In this document: positions 44,054 to 51,915 of the stretch, in pieces | How positions within the stretch are numbered: the first letter of the stretch is position 1 | Layout of the letters: every line of letters starts with the position of its first letter | NCBI RefSeq assembly: GCF_900199215.1 | Contig: NZ_FZQA01000001.1 | Location: 744,001 to 808,000, forward strand | Direction: 5' to 3' | Length of the DNA stretch: 64,000 bases | DNA from: Amphiplicatus metriothermophilus | GTDB taxonomy: Bacteria; Pseudomonadota; Alphaproteobacteria; Caulobacterales; Parvularculaceae | The notes under the pieces: model-generated | What the model was told of the DNA's origin: nothing | The model's input: the letters and a program-made list of their open reading frames with translations, nothing else | Databases searched by the model: none | Made by a program: the position numbers and the translations under genes

Positions 44054-44599
44054 CCCGCGCCGGCCCGGGGAGGGGAAGGCGCGACGCGGGCCCGTTTGCG
44101 TCATCGCGGGGGAGGGGGTCCGCGGACAGGCAGGACATGGGCAGTCGCCCGGCGAAAGAAAAATAGATAATTCCGTAAGGGCGAATCGAATTTCTCGATA
44201 AGTTCGGAAAACCAGCCGCCTTGACCCCCGCCTTTCGCAGACTGGGCGAAGGAGAGCGAGCCGACGGCGCTATCGGCAGGGTCGTCTCCGAGATTTTGCT
44301 GCGCCGCGGGCGCTCGCCAGCCATCGCCAGCGCCGGAATATTCGCGTCGGCCTGATTTTCATGACCGCCTGGCGCGCCGTCCGCCGGCCCGGACGGCTTT
44401 CGTTTCTGTCGGGCCGTCGATAGCTTCTCCGCGATGATTTGCGGCTTGGCCGGGCGTCCCCGAAGCCGCAGGAGATCCTTGCGCAGGGTGATCTGAATAC
44501 GGCCATGACGATGGTCGCATCCATCTCGGCGGCCTCGCCGCGGCCAAGCAGGATAAAATACCCCGTTGCGGTCGTCGCTCGCGGGTCTCCGGCCGGGCG
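44054..44599. other. Stretch without a recognisable gene
   Basis: About 550 bases between the terminator-like repeats and the amidase gene. Base composition is lower in GC than the surroundings near 44150-44210 (AAATAGATAATTCC..., GAATCGAATTTCTCG). Frames here give only compositionally biased products; I see no RNA gene. It may hold gene remnants or an unrecognised small RNA. Confidence 0.4.
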
Positions 44600-45451
44600 T
44601 CAGCGCGCGCCGGCGAGGGGGCCGTAAAGCTCGGGCCGGCGGTCCCTGAAGAAGCCCCAGCCGGCGCGCTGCTCGGCGAGGCGGTCGAGGTCGATCGTCG
44701 CGGCGGCGAAGCCCGTCTCCTCGCGGCCGAGTTCGGCGAGCATCTCGCCGGCCTCGTCGCAGATGAAGGACGAGCCGTAAAAGACCTGCCCGTCCTCGTC
44801 GCCGATGCGGTTGGCCGCCGCGACAGGGACGACGTTCGAGACCGCGTGCCCGACCATCGCGCGCCGCCAGCGCGCGCAGGTGTCGAGGGCGGGATTTTCC
44901 GGCTCCGAGCCGATGGCGGTGGGATAAAACAGAACCTCCGCGCCCTGAAGCATCATCGCGCGCGCGGCCTCCGGAAACCACTGGTCCCAGCATATGCCGA
45001 CGCCGAGGCGCGCGAAGCGCGTCCGCCAGACGCGAAAGCCCGTGTCGCCCGGCCTGAAGTAGAACTTCTCCTCATAGCCCGGCCCGTCGGGAATGTGGCT
45101 CTTGCGGTAAAGACCGAGAATCGATCCGTCCGCGTCGACCATGACCAGGCTGTTGTAATATTCTTGCCCGTCGCGCTCGAAGATCGACAGCGGCAGCGCG
45201 ACGCCGAGCTCGCCGGCGAGGGGAGCGAGAGCGGCGACGACCGGATGCTCCTTATACGGATGAGCTTCGGCGAACCAGCGCGTCTCCTCGCGCTTGCAGA
45301 AATACGGTCCCTGGAACAGCTCCGGGGCGAGGATGACCTTCGCGCCGTCCTTCGCCGCGTCGCGCGCGAGGCGCTCGACGGTCCTGATGTTCGCCGCCAT
45401 GTCCTCGTCGAAGGCGGCCTGAAGGACGGCGATGCGGAGGGTTCTGCTCAT
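44600..45451 (-). CDS. aguB: N-carbamoylputrescine amidase
   Basis: A 283-residue nitrilase-superfamily enzyme that turns N-carbamoylputrescine into putrescine, CO2 and ammonia in the arginine-decarboxylase route. The Glu-Lys-Cys triad is visible: APELFQGPYFCK (E44), YRKSHIPDGPGYEEK (K117) and GICWDQWFPEAAR (C154). The family signature YPTAIGSEP and the ending WGFFRDRRPELYGPL are typical of AguB. Agmatine deiminase (aguA), its usual partner, is not next to it. The gene stands alone between a gene-free stretch and a divergent isomerase gene. Confidence 0.94.
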   Translation of the reverse strand: MSRTLRIAVLQAAFDEDMAANIRTVERLARDAAKDGAKVILAPELFQGPYFCKREETRWFAEAHPYKEHPVVAALAPLAGELGVALPLSIFERDGQEYYNSLVMVDADGSILGLYRKSHIPDGPGYEEKFYFRPGDTGFRVWRTRFARLGVGICWDQWFPEAARAMMLQGAEVLFYPTAIGSEPENPALDTCARWRRAMVGHAVSNVVPVAAANRIGDEDGQVFYGSSFICDEAGEMLAELGREETGFAAATIDLDRLAEQRAGWGFFRDRRPELYGPLAGAR

Positions 45452-45589
45452 GACGCGGGGCTTTCACGGGCGCAGGGTTAGGGGCGCGGGACTTTCCTTG
45501 CGTCCCGCCGTTGCGGGCGCTGCACGGGGCGATTGACGAGATAACGATGCGGAGCCGAACATTCAACGCCCGGCGAAGGAGCGCGAAAC

Positions 45590-46231
45590 ATGGCCCGCCT
45601 CGACATCTTCTGGTCTTTCCGCAGTCCCTATTCCTGGCTGGCGATGGACCGGCTCGTCGCGATCGTGCGGGAGTACGATGTGGAGGCGCGCTTTCGCCCG
45701 GTGCGCCCGCTCGCCCTGCGCGAGCCCGATTTTTTCGAGCGCGCCCGGCCGCAATTCCTGCCTTATCTGATGAAGGACGTTTTCCGCGAGGCCGAGCGGC
45801 TGGGGATCGCCTTCGCCCCGCCCCGGCCCGATCCCGTCGCGATGGACATGGCCTCGGGCGAGGTCGCGCCCGAGCAGCCGCTGATGGAGACCCTGATGCG
45901 CCTCGCCGTCGCCGCGGTCGAGCGCGGGCGCGGGCTCGACTTCGCCCGCGCCGTGGCGGCCCGCATCTGGGGCGGAACCGAAAACTGGCAGGCGCGCGCG
46001 CGCCTAGCCGAGGCGGCCGGCGAAGCGGGGCTCGCCCTCGAGGATCTCGAAACATGGGCGGCGCAAAATCCCGATAGGATCGCTGAGGAGATCGCCGCCA
46101 ACGAGGCCGACCAGCTTCGCCATCACTGGGGCGTGCCGCTGATGGTTCTCGACGACGAGCCCTTCTTCGGCCAGGACCGGATCGACTCGCTCAGATGGCG
46201 GCTCGACCGGCGCGGGCTGCGCCGGGACTGA
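45590..46231 (+). CDS. 2-hydroxychromene-2-carboxylate isomerase-like (DsbA/GST-kappa fold)
   Basis: A 213-residue thioredoxin-fold protein of the HCCA-isomerase/GST-kappa group. FWSFRSPYSWLAMDRL carries the Ser that replaces the DsbA Cys motif, and GVPLMVLDDEPFFGQDRIDSLRWRL is the characteristic cis-Pro region and C-terminal helix. Canonical members isomerise an intermediate of naphthalene degradation using glutathione, but most chromosomal relatives have no known substrate and no other aromatic-degradation genes are near. A ribosome site GAAGGAG lies before the ATG. Confidence 0.85.
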   Translation: MARLDIFWSFRSPYSWLAMDRLVAIVREYDVEARFRPVRPLALREPDFFERARPQFLPYLMKDVFREAERLGIAFAPPRPDPVAMDMASGEVAPEQPLMETLMRLAVAAVERGRGLDFARAVAARIWGGTENWQARARLAEAAGEAGLALEDLETWAAQNPDRIAEEIAANEADQLRHHWGVPLMVLDDEPFFGQDRIDSLRWRLDRRGLRRD

Positions 46232-46321
46232 CGAGGCCGCGCGGGGCCTTCAGAGATGGACGGCGGGAAACGAAGCGGCGTAGCCTCCGGATCAGGAACA
46301 GTCGGGCGGGGAGGAGAGAAC

Positions 46322-46639
46322 ATGCCGGGAACGACGATGCGCGTTATCGCTGCGGCGGCCTTTGCGGGTCTGGCGGCCTGCGCCACCCTCTCGGCGCAGT
46401 CGCGGATCGAGAACCGCCTCATGGATCTCGGCCTGTCGGAATCTCGCGCGGAATGTCTCGCGGGCGAGCTCGCCGACACGCTCGACCGCAGGGATCTCAA
46501 GGACGTCGCCGATTTCCTCGACCGGCTCGATCGGGCCGACACGCCCCGCGGCGTGGTCGAGACCCTGCGCCGGATCGACAATCCGCGCGCGGCCGCGACC
46601 GTGGCGGCCGCGGCGATCGCCTGCGCGCTTTCCGGGTGA
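46322..46639 (+). CDS. Small lipoprotein, first of a twin pair
   Basis: A 105-residue lipoprotein: signal sequence with lipobox LAAC (Cys at residue 20), then a helical domain NRLMDLGLSESRAECLAGEL followed by ADTLDRRDLKDVADFLDRLD, and a C-terminal Cys (AIACALSG). GAGGAGAG ends 3 bases before the ATG, which fixes the start at 46322. The next gene, 3 bases after the stop, encodes a protein of the same plan, so the pair looks like a tandem duplication. Envelope-anchored, role unknown. Confidence 0.72.
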   Translation: MPGTTMRVIAAAAFAGLAACATLSAQSRIENRLMDLGLSESRAECLAGELADTLDRRDLKDVADFLDRLDRADTPRGVVETLRRIDNPRAAATVAAAAIACALSG

Positions 46640-46642
46640 GCC

Positions 46643-46978
46643 ATGCGGAGCGCGGGAGCGCTTGCGGCGCTTTTTCTGGCGGCCTGCGCCTCAGGCGGCG
46701 CGCCGGATGCGCCGGGGCCTGATCTGAATGCGGCGTCGGGCGGCGCGGACGCGCGCATCCGCGACGGCATGGCCCGGCTCGGCGCCTCGCCGGCGCGCGG
46801 GGAGTGCTTCGCCGCGCGCATCGCCGGGGCGCTCGACGGCGAGGATGAGGAGGAAGCGGCCCGCATCGTCGAGGACGCGGCCGACCGGCGCGCCATGCGC
46901 GCGGGCGTGCTCGCCGCGCCCGGCCCGGTGCGACGGGCCTTCATCGGCGCCAATTTCGGCTGCTCGCTGGCGCAGTGA
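46643..46978 (+). CDS. Small lipoprotein, second of a twin pair
   Basis: A 111-residue lipoprotein: MRSAGALAALFLAACASGG holds the lipobox LAAC. The mature part repeats the layout of the preceding gene: ARIRDGMARLGASPARGECF (compare LMDLGLSESRAECL), an acidic helix, and a final Cys (NFGCSLAQ). It starts 3 bases after the stop of its twin, so the two are co-translated. Function unknown; two conserved Cys outside the lipobox in both proteins suggest a disulphide in each. Confidence 0.72.
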   Translation: MRSAGALAALFLAACASGGAPDAPGPDLNAASGGADARIRDGMARLGASPARGECFAARIAGALDGEDEEEAARIVEDAADRRAMRAGVLAAPGPVRRAFIGANFGCSLAQ

Positions 46979-47029
46979 GGCGCCTGCGCGGCCTTTTCCG
47001 CGCGCGCCGATCGCGTAGAGTGCGCCGCC

Positions 47030-48160
47030 ATGACCGATCCTGTTCCCGTCGAGGGTTTCGCCGCGCCGCCTTTCGCAGCCGTGCGCGAGGCGTTCATTGA
47101 GAATTTCCGCAAGGAGGACGAGCTCGGCGCGTCTTTCGCCGTGTTCATCGAAGGCGAGCGCGTGGTCGACCTTTACGGCGGCTGGCGCGACCGCAAGCGC
47201 GAAGCGCCGTGGACGGAGGAAACGATCGCCTGCGTTTATTCCAGCGGCAAGGCGGCGGTCGCGATGCTGGTCGCGCGGGCCGTCGGCGAGGGCGCGCTCG
47301 CCTATGACGCGCCGGTCGCCGAATACTGGCCGGAATTCGCCGCCGCCGGCAAGGAGCGGATCACCGTCGCCGAAGCGCTCTCGCATCAGGCGGGTCTGTG
47401 CGGGATCGCCGAGGAGATGCCGCCCGAGGAATGGCTCGATCATGACGCGATCTGCGCCCGGCTCGCGGCGATGGCGTCCTTATGGCCGCCGGGAACGCGC
47501 GCGGGCTATCACCCGCAGACCTTCGGCTTCATTGCGGGCGAGCTGTTGCGGCGCGCGACCGGAAGGAGCGTCGGGCGAACCCTGCGCGAGGACTTCGCCG
47601 AACCTTTCGGCCTCAGTCTCTTCTGCGGGATGCGCGCGGGCGAGATCGAACGCGCGGCCTATATGCCCAAGCCGCCCCGCGCGCCCGATCTCGGCCCGCT
47701 CAATCCGTATAAGGAGATTGCGTTCCTGAAGCCCTGGTCGGCGCCGGCGCGGGTGAGCCGCGAGGCGTGGATGGCCGCGGAGCTGCCGGCCTCCAACACG
47801 CACGCGAATGCGGCGAGCCTCGCCGAGATCGTCCAGCCTTTCGCGGATCGGGGGCGCTTCCGGGGGCGCGAGATCATCCGGCCGGCGGTCCTCGAAGAGG
47901 CTTTCGCCGAAAGGGTTCGCGGCGAGGACCTCGTCCTGCCGTTCGATCTTTCCTGGGCGGCGGGGGTGATGCGCAACGAGGCCGGCCATTTCGGCCCCTC
48001 GCGCGCCGCCTTCGGGCACGCCGGCTTCGGCGGCTCGTGCGTCATGTTCGACCCCGCCCATCGCCTCAGCGCGGCCTATGTGATGAACCGCATGTCGCCG
48101 CATCTCGCGGGCGATCCGCGCGCGCTGCGGCTCATCGAAGCCGTGTACGGAGCGCTTTAG
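47030..48160 (+). CDS. Serine hydrolase of the class C beta-lactamase/EstB esterase family
   Basis: A 376-residue protein without signal peptide. It has the beta-lactamase-superfamily nucleophile motif SxxK in VYSSGKAAVAML (Ser 71, Lys 74), ALSHQAGLCGI, GYHPQTFGFIAGELLRRATG (the Tyr of the second motif) and the C-terminal FGHAGFGGSCVMFDP, which takes the place of KTG as in EstB-like esterases. An esterase or peptidase of the cytoplasm is more likely than a resistance enzyme. It begins 51 bases after the second lipoprotein, and its end is 3 bases from a convergent small gene. Confidence 0.88.
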   Translation: MTDPVPVEGFAAPPFAAVREAFIENFRKEDELGASFAVFIEGERVVDLYGGWRDRKREAPWTEETIACVYSSGKAAVAMLVARAVGEGALAYDAPVAEYWPEFAAAGKERITVAEALSHQAGLCGIAEEMPPEEWLDHDAICARLAAMASLWPPGTRAGYHPQTFGFIAGELLRRATGRSVGRTLREDFAEPFGLSLFCGMRAGEIERAAYMPKPPRAPDLGPLNPYKEIAFLKPWSAPARVSREAWMAAELPASNTHANAASLAEIVQPFADRGRFRGREIIRPAVLEEAFAERVRGEDLVLPFDLSWAAGVMRNEAGHFGPSRAAFGHAGFGGSCVMFDPAHRLSAAYVMNRMSPHLAGDPRALRLIEAVYGAL

Positions 48161-48163
48161 GAG

Positions 48164-48475
48164 TCAAAACGAAACGCTCAGATGAAACGTCGCGACGGCC
48201 GGCTGGGGATAGCCCGGCAGGAAGGCGTCCATCGCCTGCGATTCGCGGATGTGGTCGCGATAAAGCGCCGTGTCGGCGTGGCCGGTCCGGCCGACGACGC
48301 TGAGCGCGACGACGGCCTCGCCGATCTCGATCGTCTCGAGCGTTTTCGGCGCGCTCCGTGCGGCGGTTTCGGCGATCAGGCGGTTTTCCACATCTGCGCA
48401 GGCGGGCTCGGCGCCGGTCCGGGCCGGCGCGAGAACGCACGCGGCGATCAACACCGTTTTCAGGATGGTTTTCAC
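48164..48475 (-). CDS. Small exported hypothetical protein
   Basis: A 103-residue protein with a clear signal peptide (MKTILKTVLIAACVLAPARTGA) and a mature part with one Cys (EPACADVENRLIAET), a central EIGEAVVALSVVGRTGHAD and a beta-rich end. No family recognised. It converges on the esterase gene. The basic start, hydrophobic core and balanced mature composition support a real gene. Confidence 0.6.
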   Translation of the reverse strand: MKTILKTVLIAACVLAPARTGAEPACADVENRLIAETAARSAPKTLETIEIGEAVVALSVVGRTGHADTALYRDHIRESQAMDAFLPGYPQPAVATFHLSVSF

Positions 48476-48597
48476 GCCCTCTCTCCCTCGCTTGTTATCG
48501 GATGAGCGTGGGCGCGAAGTCTGATGAAAAGTTTATGCCGGCGCGCCGGCTTTATCTAAAACTCCGCCGCGTGGTTGAGGCAAATATGCGGCGAATT

Positions 48598-49548
48598 TTA
48601 CCGGACGCGCCGTTCGAGCCAGTCGAGCAGAAGGGCGTTCAGCTCCGCCGGCTTCTCCCACATCACCCAATGTCCGCACCCGGAAAGAACGTGTTTTTCT
48701 AGGTCGGGGACGATCCGCTCCATGCCCTGGGCGGCCTCGGGCGGTAGGAAGAGATCGAGCTCGGCGCCGATCCATAGCGCCGGGGCGCGCACGGTCTCGT
48801 CGCGCCCTTCCATCAGCGCCCAGTTGCGGTTGATGTTGCGGTAGAGATTGATTCCGCCGCGAAAGCCCGTGCGCGCGTAGGCCTCGACGTAGACCCTCAG
48901 GTCCTCCGGGCCCATGACCAGCGCTTCGGGCTCGGCGCGCCCGCCTTCGGCGAAGCGCGCGGGAAGGTCGAAGACATGGGGAATGAGCCGCGGCCAGACC
49001 TCGCGCGGGACCGGCTTGCGGAAGACGAAGGCGAAGAACCGTTCGACGTCGCTTTCGAACAGCGCCTCGGCGAAGCCTTCGGGCTGGAAGCGGATGAAAT
49101 AGTGATCGGGCGTCAGGCGCTCGGCGATGATGTCGAGCGGCGGGGCGGGCGCGCGCGGATAGGCGGGCGTGCACACGCTGACGACGCCGGCGACGCGCTC
49201 GGGGCGAAGCTGCGCCATCGACCAGACGAGCGCCCCGCCCCAGTCATGCCCGATGAAGACCGCCTTTTCGAGGCCGAGCGCGTCGAGCAGCGCCGCGAAA
49301 TCGGCGCTCATGCGCTCGCAGTCGTAAAGCTCTTTCTCAGGCGGCGCGTCGGAAAGGCCGAAGCCCTTGAGATCGACGGCGACGGCGCGCCAGCCCGCGC
49401 CGGCGAGGGCGGGGATCTGGTTCTTCCAGGAATAGGCGAGCTCCGGCCAGCCATGCAGCAGGATCGCCGCCGGGCCTTCGCCCGCTTCATACGTCGCGAG
49501 CCGGACGCCGCCGGCGTCGACAAAGCGCGGTTCGGGAAAGTCCCTCAT
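48598..49548 (-). CDS. Epoxide-hydrolase-like alpha/beta hydrolase
   Basis: A 316-residue enzyme. LLHGWPELAYSWKNQIPAL has the HGWP oxyanion motif, AVDLKGFGLSDAPPEKELYD the second strand loop, and FIGHDWGGALVWSMAQ the nucleophile Asp in the elbow; the terminal His is in LSGCGHWVMWEKP. Those match soluble epoxide hydrolases/haloalkane dehalogenases. An Asp nucleophile is more consistent with these than with esterases. I use the ATG at 49548; an upstream in-frame Met would run into the inverted-repeat element that lies directly before the gene. Confidence 0.87.
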   Translation of the reverse strand: MRDFPEPRFVDAGGVRLATYEAGEGPAAILLHGWPELAYSWKNQIPALAGAGWRAVAVDLKGFGLSDAPPEKELYDCERMSADFAALLDALGLEKAVFIGHDWGGALVWSMAQLRPERVAGVVSVCTPAYPRAPAPPLDIIAERLTPDHYFIRFQPEGFAEALFESDVERFFAFVFRKPVPREVWPRLIPHVFDLPARFAEGGRAEPEALVMGPEDLRVYVEAYARTGFRGGINLYRNINRNWALMEGRDETVRAPALWIGAELDLFLPPEAAQGMERIVPDLEKHVLSGCGHWVMWEKPAELNALLLDWLERRVR

Positions 49549-49563
49549 GGCGGGAACATGGAC

Positions 49564-49684
49564 GGCGCGCCGCGTCCGGGCAAGGATTTCGCGCATCTCC
49601 CGCACAAGGGGCGTAGCGGGAGAGCCGACGCGTCCTCGCCAAGGCCGGAGCGGGGCGGAGGGCCTTTTCCGGACGCGGCGCGCC
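49564..49684. repeat. Large palindromic element with three stems
   Basis: A perfect 16-base inverted repeat (49564-49579 with 49669-49684) encloses two further perfect inverted repeats: TCTCCCGC (49596-49603) with GCGGGAGA (49616-49623), and AAGGCC (49641-49646) with GGCCTT (49661-49666). The layout is a cloverleaf. On the minus strand it lies just upstream of the hydrolase start. It may be a mobile intergenic palindrome (REP/BIME-like) or a structured RNA leader. Confidence 0.7.
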
Positions 49685-49838
49685 GAGACTGCGCATGGCG
49701 TGTTCTTTCTTCCCGATTGCGCCGTCAGCCTTAGCCGGGCCGTCCGCCGCGCGCGCCTGACTTTCGGCGCCCCCGCGCGCTGCAATTGGCCTGATCGCGG
49801 CTATTTCCATCGGCGCGGGGCGCGGCTAAAGCCCGGTC

Positions 49839-50267
49839 ATGACCGAAACCGTCCGCACGACCGCGCCGCGTCCCGCGCCCGAGGGCTGGGTCTTGCCTGA
49901 TCTGCCTGAAGGTTTCGCCAATCACGCCGGTCCGTTTTATTTCCGCAAGGACGGACCGGTTCCGGGCGTCGGATTTTTCGCCGAGCCGCGCCACGCCAAT
50001 CTCGGCGGCGTCGTGCATGGCGGGGCGCTGGCGACGCTCGCGGACATGGCGCTGTTCGACATCTGCTTTCGCGCGCTCGGCCGCTTCAGGGCGGCGACCG
50101 TCACGCTGAATTCGGAGTTTCTGGAGCCTGCGCCCATCGGCGCGTTCATCGAGGCGCGCGGCGAGCTGACGCGCGCCGGCAGGATGCTTCTGTTCGCCCG
50201 CGGCCTGATTTCCGCCGAAGGCAAGCCGGTCATGAGCTTTTCGGGCTCGGTCCGGCGCCTTTCGTAA
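49839..50267 (+). CDS. PaaI-family hotdog thioesterase
   Basis: A 142-residue hotdog-fold protein. HGGALATLADMALFDICFRAL is the central helix with the conserved HGG, and TVTLNSEFLEPAPIGAFIEARGEL is the second conserved region. The family hydrolyses acyl-CoA thioesters (often aromatic acyl-CoA). It ends in convergent overlap with rarD (38 bases). No phenylacetate catabolism genes are nearby, so it is probably a general acyl-CoA thioesterase. Confidence 0.87.
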   Translation: MTETVRTTAPRPAPEGWVLPDLPEGFANHAGPFYFRKDGPVPGVGFFAEPRHANLGGVVHGGALATLADMALFDICFRALGRFRAATVTLNSEFLEPAPIGAFIEARGELTRAGRMLLFARGLISAEGKPVMSFSGSVRRLS

Positions 50268-51207
50268 GCGGCGCGGGCGGCGCGCCGGCGGCCCGGGCGA
50301 GTTTTTCGGCCTGGTTGGCGCGCGCCGCATCGAGCGAGAAGACCGCGAGCCCGAGCCAGATGAAGCCGAAGGCGAAGGCGTGGGCGAGCGTGAACGCCTC
50401 GCCGTAATAGAGCCCCAGCAGAAACTGGCCTGTCGGCGCGATGTACTGAAGAAAGCCCAGGGTCGACAGCCGCAGCCGGCGCGCGGCGAGGGCGAACAGA
50501 ACGAGCGGCGCCACGGTGGCGGGGCCGGCGAGCATAAGCAGCGCGTCGAAGCCCGCCCCGCGCGTTCCGAACGCGGCCTCGCCGGCGCGCGCAAGCAGAA
50601 CGAGATAGACGAGCGCGACCGGCGCGAGCAGGCAGGTCTCGATGAACAGGCCGGGCATGGCGCCGACCGGGGTCGTCTTGCGCAGATAGCCGTAGGCCGT
50701 GAACAGAAAGGCGAGCGCGAGCGCCATCCAGGGAAACGCCCCGGCGCCGATCGTCAGCGTCAGAACGCCGATCGCGGCGAGCGCGACGGCGATCACCTGG
50801 GCCCGGCGCAGCGTCTCGCGCATGATGAAGACGCCCGCCGCCACATACATCAGCGGATTGATGTAATAGCCGAGACTCGCCTCGAGCACGCGGTCGCTGA
50901 CCACGGCGATGATGTAGATGAGCCAGTTCGCCGAGATGGCGATCGCCGTGACGGCGAGCATGGCGAGCACGCGCGGGCTGGCGAGCGCCGCGGCGACCTC
51001 AGGCCATTGCCGGCGGACGAACAGAACCAGCGCGCCGACCGGCACGGACCACAGGATTCGGTGGGCGAGGATCTCGGCCGCCGAAGCGCCTTCGACCGCC
51101 TTGAAATAGACCGGGAAGACGCCCCAGATCGCATAGGCCGCGATCCCGCACGCGAGCCCGACGCGCACGGCCGCTTCCTCAGGCGTGCGTGCGCCTTGCG
51201 CGCTCAT
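50230..51207 (-). CDS. rarD: RarD-type EamA/DMT-superfamily transporter
   Basis: A 325-residue inner-membrane protein with ten membrane segments. The RarD sub-family marks are GIAAYAIWGVFPVYFKAV, EILAHRILWSVPVGAL, SANWLIYIIAV then DRVLEASLGYYINPLMYV, and the C-terminal STLGFLQYIAPTGQFLLGLY. The EamA fold exports metabolites; RarD has been linked to chloramphenicol sensitivity but no physiological substrate is established. Its 3' end overlaps the PaaI gene convergently. Confidence 0.94.
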   Translation of the reverse strand: MSAQGARTPEEAAVRVGLACGIAAYAIWGVFPVYFKAVEGASAAEILAHRILWSVPVGALVLFVRRQWPEVAAALASPRVLAMLAVTAIAISANWLIYIIAVVSDRVLEASLGYYINPLMYVAAGVFIMRETLRRAQVIAVALAAIGVLTLTIGAGAFPWMALALAFLFTAYGYLRKTTPVGAMPGLFIETCLLAPVALVYLVLLARAGEAAFGTRGAGFDALLMLAGPATVAPLVLFALAARRLRLSTLGFLQYIAPTGQFLLGLYYGEAFTLAHAFAFGFIWLGLAVFSLDAARANQAEKLARAAGAPPAPLTKGAGPSPKSS

Positions 51208-51468
51208 CGCGCCGGCCCCCTGCGTCTCGGCCTGCAGGCGGGGTCGACGAATTTCCGAAAACAGCGAGACGGCATGATGCGAACCGAATAGCGCCGCCGG
51301 GATCGGCGGCGCGGATTCGCATCTACTGGCATCAAATGCTTCGCCGGAGAAGACCGCCGCGGCGATTTCTTTCCGCCGCCGTCGCCTGCAGGGAAAGGAG
51401 GCGCGACGGACTGCGCCCGCCCGCCCGTATAAGCTGACGGACGGACAACCGCATTGAGAGGATTTCCG

Positions 51469-51906
51469 ATGTCAGCCGATTCCCGACGCCGCATCTTTGC
51501 GCTGCTTTTCCTGGCGCTGCCGACCGCGCTCGCGATTCACGCCGATCCCGCCGCGGCGCAGGCGAAACAGGTCGATCCGGCTCGCGTCGAGGCGCTCGCC
51601 GCGCGGCTTGACGAGATCCGCGCGCGGCTCGCTCTGACCGAAGAACAGCAGGCCGCTGTCGAACCGATCCTGCGCGAAAGCCTCGCCCGTCGCGCCGCCC
51701 TCGCTGAGAGGGCGCGCGCCGAAGGCAGGCCGAGCCGGCGCGAGCTTCGCCGGCTGCGCGAGGAAGCTGATCAAATCCGCAAGGAAACCCGAACGCGAAT
51801 CGCGCCGATTCTCACCCCCGTTCAACTCGCCGAATACGACCGCATCCAGGACGAGCTGCGGCAGGAGGCGCGCGAAAGGCTGCGCGCTCGCCGCCGGTCG
51901 CGATAA
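51469..51906 (+). CDS. Exported Spy/CpxP-like (LTxxQ-type) protein
   Basis: A 145-residue periplasmic protein: signal peptide (to about residue 30, PAAAQA) then a single long amphipathic helical domain. It contains LALTEEQQAAVEPILRESLARR (an LTxxQ-like motif) and the repeat APILTPVQLAEYDRIQDELRQ, as in Spy/CpxP/ZraP chaperone-like proteins. GAGAGG precedes the ATG at 51469 by 7 bases. It may bind metals or unfolded proteins in the periplasm. It converges with asd (9-base gap). Confidence 0.75.
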   Translation: MSADSRRRIFALLFLALPTALAIHADPAAAQAKQVDPARVEALAARLDEIRARLALTEEQQAAVEPILRESLARRAALAERARAEGRPSRRELRRLREEADQIRKETRTRIAPILTPVQLAEYDRIQDELRQEARERLRARRRSR

Positions 51907-51915
51907 GGCGAAGGC

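Noticed and set aside
47030-48160. Antibiotic-resistance beta-lactamase
   Set aside because: The SxxK motif is present but there is no signal peptide or KTG motif, and the C-terminal FGHAGFGGS pattern matches EstB-like esterases.
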